From: Spirometra erinaceieuropaei | Lineage: Eukaryota; Platyhelminthes; Cestoda; Diphyllobothriidea; Diphyllobothriidae | Direction: 5' to 3' | Assembly (NCBI GenBank): GCA_902702965.1 | Contig: CACRXP010000149.1 | Location: 318,505-382,504, forward strand | DNA length: 64,000 nt | In this document: positions 1-10,549 of the stretch, in pieces | Position numbering within the stretch: position 1 is the first letter of the stretch | Layout of the letters: every line of letters begins with the position of its first letter | Program-made: the position numbers and the translations under genes | The notes under the pieces: model-generated | Told to the model about the DNA's origin: nothing | The model's input: the letters and a program-made list of their open reading frames with translations, nothing else | Database searches by the model: none

Positions 1-340
1 CAGCTCGTATTCCCTGCTTAATTGCCTTTTTAAATAGGGGATTGAAAGCGGAATGCAGTTGGCTAAAGGAAACGTTCTACGTTGTGCTGTTCATGACCCT
101 ATGCCTTTATATCCTCGCTTTCAAAACAGCACGTTCAATAAACACAGAGGACGTGATTGAAAACATCGCCGTATTTGACCCCGACGAGAGTTGCCATTTT
201 GTGAAATTGCTTAGCTAATGACACAGTCTGTCTAGGATTGTATGCTTTTAAAGTTTTCCGGCTCTCAGTAAAATACCCTTATTTTATTCCTTTCATCAGC
301 CTGTGGACGAACACTCATGCAGTCCTCCGGCATATTCTCA

Positions 341-380
341 TTGGTAACGGAATTTTTTGGGTGCCATCTCCTAATTGTTA
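341..380. repeat. Solo MERLIN-like terminal sequence
   Basis: This 40-base stretch, read on the minus strand, matches the outer end of the MERLIN element at 31584-32373: it begins GGTAAC, continues with an AGGAGATGGCACCC-type core, has an A-run, and ends in CCGTTACC. The bases to its left show no transposase-like coding that I can recognise, so it could be the end of a heavily decayed copy or a solo end. No target duplication can be judged. Confidence 0.4.
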
Positions 381-419
381 CCGTAAAATTTTTTAAAACC
401 CAATTATACTCCTTCCTCA

Positions 420-760
420 AGTATAAAATATAAAGAAAACGTGATTCTCGATTGATTGACTAAAAGAAAGCATATTTTTGTTTATGGTTTCTATAAAATA
501 TATTCGAATTTGCAAGACTATCGAAAATCAATGGGGAAAATGCATGCTTCTTAAGTAGTCATTTTTTACCGGGCAAGCTATCTATAGGAGATTGAAAAGA
601 AGTGCATTTAAAAGCCGACATCCTGTCGCGTCCAAAGTGTCATAAAAGTATGCCTTAAGATAATCAGCATTACAACAGCGACCAAGTAATTCTTCCTAAT
701 CGAAAACGCATTTCAGAATTTCAGCCAACATTTCATGAGATCGGTCACTCTCTGTGCATC
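420..760 (+). repeat. R2 foldback repeat, right arm
   Basis: Diverged copy of the right arm of the R2 repeat that is complete at 28835-29790. Shared landmarks are TATCGAAAATCAATG, GCATGC followed by AGTAGTCATTTTTT, a GAAAAGAAGT block, and AACGCATTTC near the end, followed by an ACATTT-ATGAG boundary. It is non-coding. The matching opposite-strand arm occurs at about 49140-49380. Confidence 0.5.
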
Positions 761-2324
761 TAGAATCCATGTTCAAATGAGAAAGATGCGATCGCCGGGT
801 CAAGAGGTTTATCGGCCTGGCGTGTTGGATACTTGATCAAAAGCAACTTCAGACATAGTCGCGTAAACGGGTTTTGGAGGCTCGTGAAGCTCAGTATCCA
901 CAGGACACATTTGCCCTGCAATCGCATGGTCGATATATTTTGGAGAAGTCGCGTTCATTGCGGCGTTGCGTGCTGAATGCGAAAACGTCCTGTCAGTCCC
1001 TATATGATTTGGGTAGCATTGTGATTTCATTATCGATGTTAATTTTAAGCGGGATGGTTATTCGGCAATAAGTTGAGTTGCGACCGGAAATGGCTGTCGT
1101 CCACACCTTCCCGTATGACTAACTAATCAGTCTAGGCCAAGCTCCAGCATTAGATGGGAGGTCAGATGGTCATTGTGCTTGTTGATCAAGAGGCGGCCGG
1201 AGAACGATGACTAGAATTTTGGCCTCCTTAAATTTGATGGTGTGGTGCCGTCGACTGTACCGCGAATATAGGACCGGAGGGTCATTGCAGTTGTTGATCG
1301 ACTAGGGGCAAAAGAAGCATGATTCAAGTCACTAGCGGACTGTGAGGTTTCAGTCTCTTGCTTGGATTTTGACCTCACCAAACCTGATGGTGTGTTCGGG
1401 TACTGTCGAATGAATGGCGATCGGGTAGTCTGCGCCATTACACCTCCTCCCCTGCTGTTGCATACACGACCATTTACGTTTGGAGTAACCTTCCAGTTTC
1501 TCCGACGTAGTTGCTTTGAACGCAACTATTTCAGATCAAGTAAGTGACTCCGAACGTTTGATGCCGTGGCAGTGGGTTTGCTGGTCTCTTGACCTGATGC
1601 CTGATGATAGTCTCGGGGCTGTGAAAGGTCGGCTGACATATTCCGCGACGTTCTTCAGATAGGCGCACGCCCGCCCAAATTCGGGGCTGGTTGCGCTTTA
1701 TCTGTCATCGAATTTACGCATTCACGGGCTGACGAAGTTGCGCAGGCAGACATGCGATGTGAGCAGCCGTCGGAGATATCGTAATTCAGCAATCCTGTCA
1801 TCCGGTCAGTGCAATGCATCTCAGCATGTCGCTATGTCGCCCGTACGCAACTGCGCTCGTGGCTAATTTTTTGGTTGTTGTTGAAGCCTAGTTCTTGCGT
1901 CATATCAGGCGCTTTCTCGAGTATTTTTAGTTTTCAGTACATCAAGATCTTTTCGACATCAGTGTAGACTGTCTTCTTTGACGAGACAATTCCGTGTAGC
2001 CTGGAATTATGAGTCAACATTGTTGACGTACTTGCTTCCTATCAGTAGGCGTGCTTTTATTAAGTTACATATTTCAGGCGTGTCGGCCGCGCGGGCGTAA
2101 TGTATTCGACTTCGCTTCGGTATACCTTGTCTGCTACTGTGTTGCCATTGCCATACCTCTCGCATATACTTACAGCTGCCAATTGGACGAAGGAAGGGCG
2201 GTTATGCTGTAAATTCCTTCATGTTATTGCTCGCGTTCCCATTCCCCCTCATCGGCCACTTAGCGCGCTTGCTACATTACTACGACTGGGTACTCCAGCT
2301 ACGTTTGCTTGATTTGGCGTAGAG
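761..2324. other. Unassigned; weak diverged tandem repeat at 1165-1412
   Basis: I see no credible gene here; the open frames are short and lack family motifs. Between about 1165 and 1412 a block appears twice in diverged form: each copy starts with GTCATTG and TTGTTGATC, and ends with a GATGGTGTG-type segment followed by GTCGA. The rest shows no structure I can support. Confidence 0.35.
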
Positions 2325-2470
2325 TCTCTGTCAGGATGAATTTCTCCTTCACTTTAACCGCCCCGAGAATGAGGCGCTGCAAGACTGTATATATGGGCTC
2401 ATTGCATTGCACCCCCCACACGGAAATCTTTAGTAAAAGGCGAAAGACTTAACCTTTGCGGATTGCGATT
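2325..2470 (+). repeat. Fragment related to the TIR element at 36.7-37.65 kb
   Basis: About 140 bases closely match 36795-36935 inside the TIR-flanked insertion at 36689-37652. Shared segments include CTGTCAGGATGA, TTCACTTTAA, GAGGCGCTGCAAGACTGT and CACACGGAAATCTTTAGTAA. A shorter match follows (TGTATT-GGTCGC at about 2568 against 37219). No terminal repeats are visible here, so this looks like an older or larger relative rather than a complete copy. Confidence 0.5.
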
Positions 2471-4256
2471 CAACACGCTTACCATTATCCTTCTAATTGT
2501 GAGCTGCTTCAGTCGTGTTAGCAGATCGCTACCCTTCACCCATCCCCCCTTTTAAGAAACAGCCCCGTTGTATTCGGTCGCGGGGGGGGGGCCTCCCATA
2601 CCGCGTTCCCTGCGGTTACCGCGTGAGTTGGCTGGGCGCGTAGGCGTTGGGTGCACTTAATCGGTGCAGGTCTGCCCCGCCAGTGCACCTGCCCTTTCTA
2701 CATACCTCAAGGGCTGCATTAGGCCTTCATGACTTAGCCGTACAGACGTTAAACCCGGTTGCTGGCTTCCTGTGCGGTCTCCTAAGGCCGCTTGCCGTTT
2801 GCTTTCTTGGCCTGCCGTACGGCTCACTTTCCCTCCCTACACCCAACCGCAGCCGGCTTGGAACAGCTACCCAACCAAAGGGGTTTGGCCTTGCCTTGCA
2901 CTTTCACGGGCATAGGTATCAACCCGGCCCTCGGGGTTTCTTTGCGGTCTCTTTCGCTCGCTTTCCCACTGCGCTTCGGTCGATTTCGTACGCCCGTGTG
3001 GTTGGGCGGTTTGGTCGCCTTGCGGTGACCAGTAGGTTTGGCTCTCCTGTTATACGTACATAATTTATTGGTTTGACCGTCAGCGTACCTTCGAAGTAGG
3101 CTTCCGATTGGTCATCATCGGCAGTTAGGGTGTTCATAGGTTTTCCAACAATCCCTTCAAATACTATGATTTCAATCCCCGTTGGCGCATTTTCGGCTGG
3201 GGTTATGGGACAAAAGGGAAAAAAGGTTGAGAGGTATAGTAAGGAATTCACTATTTCAGTGCGGAGTATGAAAGAATTACAAACTGTTTCCGTTGTACCA
3301 GTTTTCAGTGGCCAAAATGTCAATTGCCTGGCCGTTCAGTTGTTCTCCCTGGCTGTTATTCCACCGGCTGCTGTTATTGAACTATTTGTACAACATCATT
3401 TACATCTCACTGCTTACCTTTCCGGTCAGCTGCTAAATATCTCGGTTTCCGAGTGCTCTTCTGATACTGAATAGGCCTGAGCCACATGGGACCTTCGATA
3501 AAGCCAGGCGACTATCCTTAAACACCGAATCAGTTCTCAGTGCCATTTTGGTACTACATTTGTTACACCTAGGCAATGCATTATATTAATACTTTCGTGT
3601 ACCTGAAGGCAAGCCCGTCTGTGTGCTGACGCACTATTCGCAGCGGCATCGGTTTACGACAGCGACATCTGGCTTCCGTCGCCATGACTCGTTTAGCTTG
3701 TAACTATTGCACTAAATATGGGGACTGGATAATATACAGGATCTGTTCAATCTCCGATGGCATTATTAGCTTGCGGAGCGGCCTTACGTTTCTTCTTTGC
3801 TGTCACCCTTCCATAAGTGGGAAACGTTTCGAAATTATTGAACAAATTAATAAATACGGCTTCCGTCCTCCGTATTTTGCATTCATACTTACCGTTCTTC
3901 GGGTTCACTTTCCATCGCCCTACCTGTCGTTGGCATTTGACCAGGATTCATCATCAGTGTCAGTATTGTCTGGGGCACCTTAAGCCGAATGGCCTTGGCC
4001 TTGGGCATATTGCTTCCATTGGTTACGACTTCCTTTTTGAATTTTCGGCACATTATCACCTCCAACAAACTTCATTCTTTACTTTGTGAACCTCTTTTTT
4101 TACTCTTTTTTTTACTCTTCATTGGGTTCCCCGTTTACCCCACCCTAAAAAGACTCCCTTTCCCATCGATCCCGTAAGACAGGAACCTCTCCTTCGCCTT
4201 GCACAGTCCAGGCTACACACAATTGTTCAACCTCTTCTTCATTTCTTCTTCTGCCG
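2471..4256. other. Unassigned region with a G10 run
   Basis: Contains a run of ten G at 2582-2591 and relatively GC-rich sequence from 2560 to 3060. Open frames at 2647-3063 and 3130-3474 exist on both strands and show no recognisable domain, signal peptide or conserved motif. I treat them as chance frames. Near 4125-4180 there is a weak resemblance to the CCCGTAAG box shared by the MERLIN and TIR elements. Confidence 0.3.
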
Positions 4257-4355
4257 ATATCATGCGCCGCTGTGCGGCTTCTGGTTGGGCTCAAGAAAGA
4301 ACCCGTTAGACACAACGGAACGAATGAGGTCCGTAAGAAAGATCGGTGAGACGCG
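4257..4355 (+). repeat. SINE tail fragment
   Basis: Matches the tail of the SINE seen at 57405-57507: ATCATGCGCCGCTG, TGCTGGTTGGGCTC-type segment, a short GA-rich run, then CACAACGGAACGA and GATCGGTGAG. It abuts the 5' edge of duplicated unit A, just as a SINE tail abuts unit B near 26985. Confidence 0.65.
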
Positions 4356-4920
4356 ATCTACCATTTTACATATTTATGTATTCAGACAAATGTGAATTAC
4401 TTTAACACTTCGCTCAACCCCATGATTACTCAGCCAACTATATTTCCTTCTTACAGCAAGCGATCGACGAGTAAATTCAGATGTTAAATGCAACCAGACT
4501 TTTCCTCTTAGTATGAAGACGAATGTTATCTTTTTGTAACGCATTTTTGTGTTTCTGGTCTCAGCTGCTGATGGTCAGGGCTATGATTGACTGAATGAAG
4601 GCGAACAAGCCTGAAACATTGCTGTATCAATCTACCCCTAAGACTCTGCCGTCTCCCCTATGCTATCATAGCTTGGCCGACTTCGGCCTGGTAGGTGGTT
4701 GCCTATTAGTGACTCCTATCGCTCTTACGAAGCGCTTGTTTGCTTCGGAAAGCCAACTGATAGGTGCACGCCCATTCCTGAGTGAATAAATACCCGATCT
4801 GCAGCGAAGGAGAATGGCAGGTGGCGAGGCACTGATGAGCTTTGGTTCGATGAAGGGCTTATGACCCATGTGGTGAAACAGCCGCGCCAGGTGTGTCTGC
4901 GCGCATGTTTGTGTTTCCGG

Positions 4921-5013
4921 TTCTAGCTGGTGGTGGTGATAGTGGTGGTGGTGATGGTGATGGTGGTGGTGGTGGTGGTGGTGGTGGTGGTGGTGGTGGT
5001 GGTGGTGGTGGTG
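4921..5013 (+). repeat. (GGT)n microsatellite
   Basis: A long GGT/TGG trinucleotide array with a few interruptions (GAT, AGT) at its left end and a nearly pure right half. On the minus strand it gives a proline-rich chance frame, which I do not annotate as a gene. Confidence 0.9.
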
Positions 5014-5147
5014 GTAGTGTAATCAGACTTTCATTCTGTCTACGAAAACTAATGTTATGATTTTTTAGCTCGGTATTCACGTATACGTATAGATACAGTG
5101 GAAACGGGATTTATTTGACACATTCAGGTGCACATAGCAATCTGAGT

Positions 5148-5230
5148 TTGATTTGAAACCACGAAAACAAGGGCAAGGCCTGCGTAATGCAAACGCTCTA
5201 GCCACCTGAGCTGTAAAGCTCCACCGGTAC
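5148..5230 (-). repeat. tRNA-derived SINE head (family 1), unit A
   Basis: On the minus strand this reads like a tRNA head: a CAGGTGGCTAGAGCG A-box-like segment, then CCTTGCCCTTGTTTTCGTGG, then a B-box-like GGTTTCAAATC. The same head occurs at the 5' side of units B (plus strand, 26690-26765), C (58450-58525) and D (12645-12725), so it predates the duplication. Confidence 0.6.
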
Positions 5231-6633
5231 AGCTAACTCTGAACGCAGTTTGCTCAAGTTACCCGCCGCGTTTACTGCAACGCATGAACCCACCAAATCT
5301 AAAACAGTGAGTTGACCGTTCAAGCAGGATTTCCTAAGAAATTAAGCATAGAATCTACCAGAAGGCTACGGAGCCCACTCAATGAATTGGTGTTTTAGCA
5401 AATTGGAATAAGTAATTTAACTCAGTTGTGAGCAAATCAGTTGCACGTTGAGTTGGCCAAACCCTTTAATTAACACACGGAAGCCCGAAAGGCAAAACTT
5501 GGTTGTGAGCTGTTGTTAACAAAGAAAATTGACCAAGTCTAGGTTAACATTGATTGGTCCCTAAATTTACAAACATTTTTTATGAGGGACCAACTAAAGA
5601 ATCAATTCTACTTGGACAGTGGCAGCTTCCTAGATGGAATGGACGAATAAACAATATTTACAACTGCTGGATGCCTTAAAATGATCCCACGAGTGTCCGA
5701 CACCATGTGTTGTGACTTAAGTTGCATTCTGTTCAACGCGCACATGGATCACAAATTACAAGTTGTAGGGTAAAACTGTTAGGATAAATACACATTAGCT
5801 AAGAAGCAATATTATAAAGCCAATATTACAACGGCGGCTAAGATTTAACCAAATTGATACTGATATGTTTCTTTTGCTTGCGTTAAAGTCCGTAGAAGTT
5901 AGTTTATTCGCAATTAAATCCTCTGACAAAGACGTATTTCGTCCGCTTCTATGTTCACTGACAAAAATATTAAAATTGACGGGTTTTTCGCCCAGAATCG
6001 TTATTTGGAATTATATAATGTTGTACTTAAGACACAGAGTTCCAGAATAGAACTTTGACATTTCAAGACAAATAAAATGTGAAACCGAGCTCTCCGCAGG
6101 TCGTAGAAAGATAGAAAACAACAGGAAAGTTCGCCGAACAGTTAAAGTTAGGGTTAAGGTCCTGTTAGATCTGCGATACACACTGTAGCTAGAGGACGGC
6201 GAGATAAATGAAACGAAATATCACAATTACTAGAGAAAATAAAAACCCTGCAGATTTAGCAGTGTCTTGGCTTATAAATGAACTGAATTGCGTAGGAATG
6301 TTATCACGCATTTCACTGTCCCGGTTATTCACATATTTTGCAGCCACCGGATCTAGTCATGTGCATCAGTTAGGCGAGATTGCACACTTGTAGGCACATA
6401 TCTTTTTTACTTGAAAGATACAATTTTAGTAGGGGGACGAAACCCTGACTGAAGAAACAAAGAATACAGGATATGGCGGTGGGTTTGTCGATCTGTTGTT
6501 TGATATTCTTCAAACGACGATGCGGATTTGCATTGTTTGGTTCGCCTTGAAATTGCCTGCGTGTGCAGATGTGGAAAATTAAACTGCTCCTCCACTAACA
6601 AACTTATCCAATTGACTGCCAGTGAAATCTGAA

Positions 6634-6641
6634 TATATAAA
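6634..6641 (+). promoter_or_regulatory. TATA box of gene copy A
   Basis: TATATAAA lies 53 bases before the ATG at 6694. TATA-type sequences occur at the equivalent place in copies B and C, inside flanks that are otherwise clearly diverged. The position fits a core promoter with a short 5' UTR. Confidence 0.6.
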
Positions 6642-6693
6642 CAGGACAAAATTGTCGGGGAATAGCAAGTGGTAGTTCAACACAAATCTAGTG

Positions 6694-8311
6694 ATGAAAA
6701 TTCCTCCGTCGATTCTGCTCAAGACTATACTGATTTTCTTAATTGTTCCCTCCGGTAAATTTTATTCCCTAATTTAACTTTTAACAACTGTAATCTCCAT
6801 ATAATTCGCAGTTTGCTTAATGCAAATTGCCTGTGCAAATTAACATACCTCAGGCAATATCCTGTTCTTTCAAAACATGTAGGAGAATGCTGTTGCCGCT
6901 GGGAGACTTTGAAGAATCTCTTCCAATTTAGAGGACCTGCCCTCAAATCATCAGCCTACGAACTCTGTGAAGGCGAGCATAAAGGATGCACTTCTGTGAG
7001 TTACAGAGAGGAGGATGAAACAAAGGGCTCAGGCTGCCGTCAGGCCTGTGCGAGGCAGCGAGGTCCGTTTCTATATAAAATGCATACTCCCGCAGTTTGT
7101 TTCCTGTGTTCGTTAGTGTTTCGTTAGTTTATGAACTAATGCTCAAAATATCCTCTACTAACACTATCCAATTCTTCTAATTCCTGTAGAAAATCTAGAC
7201 GAAATATCAAAAGCATATTTTTGTGAGGGGCCTGATAAACCGTGCCAGGCATACGACGTTTATGGACGAAGTGGCTACGACAAGACCTTCGAGAGACACG
7301 TCATGTGTGTCAAGGTGTGTCAGCTTTCAGGCAAGGGTAAGTCGTTTCACGGTCTGCACTCAACCTTATGATTGCTAGGGCACTTCTGTTTTCTTCTAAA
7401 AAATAAAGGCTACTAAAGTAAATTCAGATATTAATGACAGTTTATCTATAATTTTACGTATGAAGACAAACCCTTGTTTCTAGCTCAACACAGTTCCACG
7501 GATTTCATTAAACTGTGTTCGCCCACAAAGGACCCCTGCGCTGAGCTAAGGAGAAGCAAAGGGACCTTCGCTGCCTTCAATAAATGCGCTTTTCAATGTG
7601 ACGGTTGGACTAACTGTAAATCTGAAATTCTCCCTTTCAAAGTTCATTCTACTATTTATCACTCGGTTGTTCCAGCTTGCTTTTTCGCCGTTGTTACATC
7701 ATGATCTTTTTAATTAAAGTGAACAACAACATGGAGCAGACTGCTCAGTTCAGCATCCCAGGAAGCGAAATCGCGGAGGGCAAATACTTTTTTGATCCAA
7801 GGAATGGAAACGCGTTCGCGGGTTTGAAGGCTTGCTTCAACCGTTGCATGTCAGGTGATGCTTTAAACTTCAAGACCCTCTTGGAGGTTTAGTTCGTGAA
7901 GGCTGCGCAAGTAAAATTACTCGACCATATTTCGTGATATTAACAGGAAAAAATATGTATTTATTTCTTCCCATTCAGAAAATAGGAGTGTCTCTATTGG
8001 TGGTCATGAGTCAGTTTATGCTGCATATATATGCGCATGTGTTTGCGAGTCAGGTTTCATCTTCCTCGTAAACGCGCTTTTGCAAGTCCACAATTGCTTT
8101 CTAACGAATTTAGCGAGATCATGCAGCTTCTGCTCCAGAGCATTTGCTATAGATAAACTGACCATTGTCTGATGCTGGGTGAACTGCATTACCTCCTATC
8201 CGGCACACCAAGAACATCGATTAAAGTCTATTTTTAAGGTCACAAACCTGACACGTTTATGGCAGTCCATGAAATGTCTTTTAACAAACTGATGTTTCTA
8301 CTTTAGAATAA
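6694..8311 (+). CDS. Secreted multi-module cysteine-rich protein, copy A (six exons)
   Basis: I do not recognise this protein. Exons: 6694-6754, 6883-7062, 7190-7336, 7484-7615, 7720-7854 and 8307-8311; all introns are GT-AG and all are phase 1, giving 219 residues. Exon 1 encodes a signal peptide (MKIPPSILLK, hydrophobic stretch, small residues at the end). Exons 2, 3 and 4 each carry C-x6-C-x15 or x20-C-x3-C (for example LCEGEHKGC then CRQAC; FCEGPDKPC then CVKVC; LCSPTKDPC then CAFQC). Exon 5 keeps only CFNRC; serine and tyrosine stand where the first two cysteines would be. Exon 6 gives Glu then TAA. The exon 2 acceptor is ambiguous: 6883 matches copy B, but 6934 or 6955 also keep frame and would drop three extra cysteines (ECCCRW). 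If intron 5 were retained, a short alternative tail would follow. Role is unknown; an extracellular, disulfide-bonded protein is inferred. Confidence 0.8.
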
Positions 8312-9310
8312 GCGACCACGAAAACACTTGGTTGCGGGCAGACATTTTTCAAACGGATTTTCAATGGTGTGGTTTTCCCGTTTCTAATTCTACAAATATA
8401 CGTCTCGATTGTTTAGCTGTTATGAAGGGACAATCCTATACGGACTAAATGCTAACGAACAGATTTATGTTGAACACTAAGCGTGACGCGGATTGTATAG
8501 TGTACTTAATGTGTCTAGGCGATAATTCTTGACCGTCAAGTGTCTGCAATTTTAGAAAACGAATTCAGAAGACACTTATGTTCGTAAATGTTAAATGCTG
8601 AATATTGTGAATAGAAAAGTACTTCCTGTGGTTTTTAAGTAGTTTTTAAGTTTGACTTATAGTTAAGGCCCCTGGGGGACAACTGGACTTGATAGTTAGC
8701 CCTGCGCGCCTACTATCTGTTAATCAGTGGTTCGGAGAATTGTACATAAGCCGGAGAACAAAAATGGAAAATAAATAGTATTTTGGAAGATGAGTGGATG
8801 AATAAGCGAGGTATTCCAGTTCTGCGATTTCCTTGGGCTTACGAAATGCACAGGCAACACTTCACATAAACCTTTAGGGTTTTTATCATGATGGCTTGTA
8901 AACAGCGCGGCAAATTACCTTGGAAGAAGAAAATGTTTCAGACAGATCAAAGGGTCTGTTGAAAGGTAAATAACATAACTTTGTCAGTCGTCAGTAGAAG
9001 ACAAAATAAGGAGGCAGAAGGGTGTCTGGAAGTGGAGGAAGATTCAACAGAAATGTCCCATGTGGCGTCTTTAAAAGCATATTACAGACATGGATCAATA
9101 CCTCACGAGTCGTACGGCGTAAGTGTAGGCTCAACCTCAATCGAAAATAGAAAACATTCTGTACTGGCAAAAACGCACCTTCAGAAACTTCAAGGTTTCA
9201 CAGGATCGAGCAAGGTTGACTGTAACGACTTTTGCAGAGAGCCAGAATCCAGAGTTGAAATTGTGCTTTTTGAATGACTACAGCTGTCGCTCATCTTTAA
9301 AACGTAATAC
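8312..9310 (+). other. Conserved 3' flank of gene copy A
   Basis: Sequence after the stop codon that is still alignable with units B and C, probably 3' UTR and flank. A candidate AATAAA signal lies at 8770-8775. An open frame of 98 codons at 8981-9277 is not ATG-initiated at its 5' end. The equivalent stretch in unit B has an in-frame stop and unit C is strongly rearranged, so I do not call it coding. Confidence 0.45.
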
Positions 9311-9399
9311 AGGTGATCAGAGTTTCTTCAGTTTGATGACAATCGGATAATCACAAAGAAGGAAAAGTTTTGGAAATTTATCAATGCAAGCTAAACAAA

Positions 9400-10140
9400 T
9401 TGTCTAATCAAACTTTCATAGAAAACATGCATAAAAATATTCATTTTTTTGCTCATTCGGTAGAAAATTACGTCTTCTTCTGATTATATATTCAAAGGAG
9501 GAACACAAGTTGGTTTTCAAAATGTGTCTAATTGTGAGAGATTCAAATACCGTGAAATGGCCGTTCATAATTCGTCATGTCTCGGCATTTACCAATGTGG
9601 CTTGTAAAGTTAACAATATGGATCATATCCCCTGCTAAATTTTATGAACCCCATATGGTCACCATTTACTACCGTAGAGAAATGTGTGGACTCCGTACGC
9701 GAAAAGTATACGGCTTTAAGATTGGATACCCTGAATCTCAGTGTGAAGGTACAGCCGGTTCAGCTTTATTCGGGAATTAGAAAATGTTTTAAAACCAAGT
9801 TATGTCCCTCTTTTGAGTATACAATTAGAAGAAGTAGTAATTGTCTACCGAGTGGGCGAACAATAAATATTTTTATGCAGGTTTTCTATGAAATAGAATT
9901 TGACTATTAGGGGCGTCGAAAATCCATGAGACAAATTCATGCTAATTATGTAATCATTTTTTACAAAGTTTAATTTTTGCATGCAGCCAAAAGGTAGTTT
10001 ATTCAAAAGCCAGCATTCTGTGGTAACTAAAATATTATAGAATTATATTGCAGGCTGACTAGTTGTACTATCCTACTTAATTAATCTTTTCGAAACGAAG
10101 ACTCATTTCGGAAATACGGTTGACATTTCATGAGTTAGCC
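9400..10140 (+). repeat. R2 foldback repeat, internally rearranged copy
   Basis: The right part (about 9930-10140) matches the right arm at 29560-29790: GCATGCAGCC, AAAGCCAGCA, CTACTTAATTAATCTTTTCG, CATTTCATGAG. The left part (9420-9520) matches the inner loop of the 28.8 kb copy. Open frames here are not supported as genes. Confidence 0.6.
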
Positions 10141-10549
10141 CACCCAATGCAAATTGGTCTATTGCAAATATAATGACAACCATATTAAGCCACGTGGATG
10201 TGATTTATAATTTAGAGGACATGAAGATGATGGCCGTGAGGGAGGATTCACACTGAAATTCGTTTAGTCCGAAACCAAGCCCAAGAACAACTCGTTCGAT
10301 TAACCGTTTATGATGCAGACCGACAGAACAAAACCGTCGCATTTGGATTCTACTGTTATGGGAAAATGCGGGAAATAAAATATTATCGCAAACGAAACAC
10401 TGCTAAATTGGAAAGTTTTATTCTGAATGAAATAATGAGATAAATTTGGTAAAGGACTGAGAATCAAAAGAATTTTTCACGAACGATAACATAACGCGGT
10501 GCTCAACGTGCACCATGCGAAAAATTAAATTATTATGCTAAAACGCGTA

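Larger units (their letters stand above)
4345..9410 (+). repeat. Duplicated unit A (carries gene copy A)
   Basis: About 5 kb homologous to the inverted unit B (22560-26965) and to unit C (58440-63190). Recognisable shared blocks are a SINE on the minus strand at 5148-5230, a block around 5300-5420 (TTTCCTAAG then GAGCCCACT), the TATA region and the six-exon gene, and a downstream block ending near AGTTTCTTCAGTTTGATG at about 9320. Homology with unit B extends further 5' (to about 4345) than with unit C. Unit A carries an extra insertion at about 4500-5080 that contains the GGT microsatellite. Intergenic and intronic parts have diverged far more than exons 3-5. Confidence 0.75.

Noticed and set aside
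2647..3323. Overlapping frames of 134 and 138 codons in a GC-rich patch
   Set aside because: Open on both strands with no motif, signal peptide or repeat conservation; treated as chance.
4859..5080. Open frame with a long proline run on the minus strand
   Set aside because: It is the complement of the GGT microsatellite; no other coding feature is present.
8981..9277. 98-codon frame downstream of gene copy A
   Set aside because: No ATG at the start, an in-frame stop in unit B and rearranged in unit C; more likely 3' flank.
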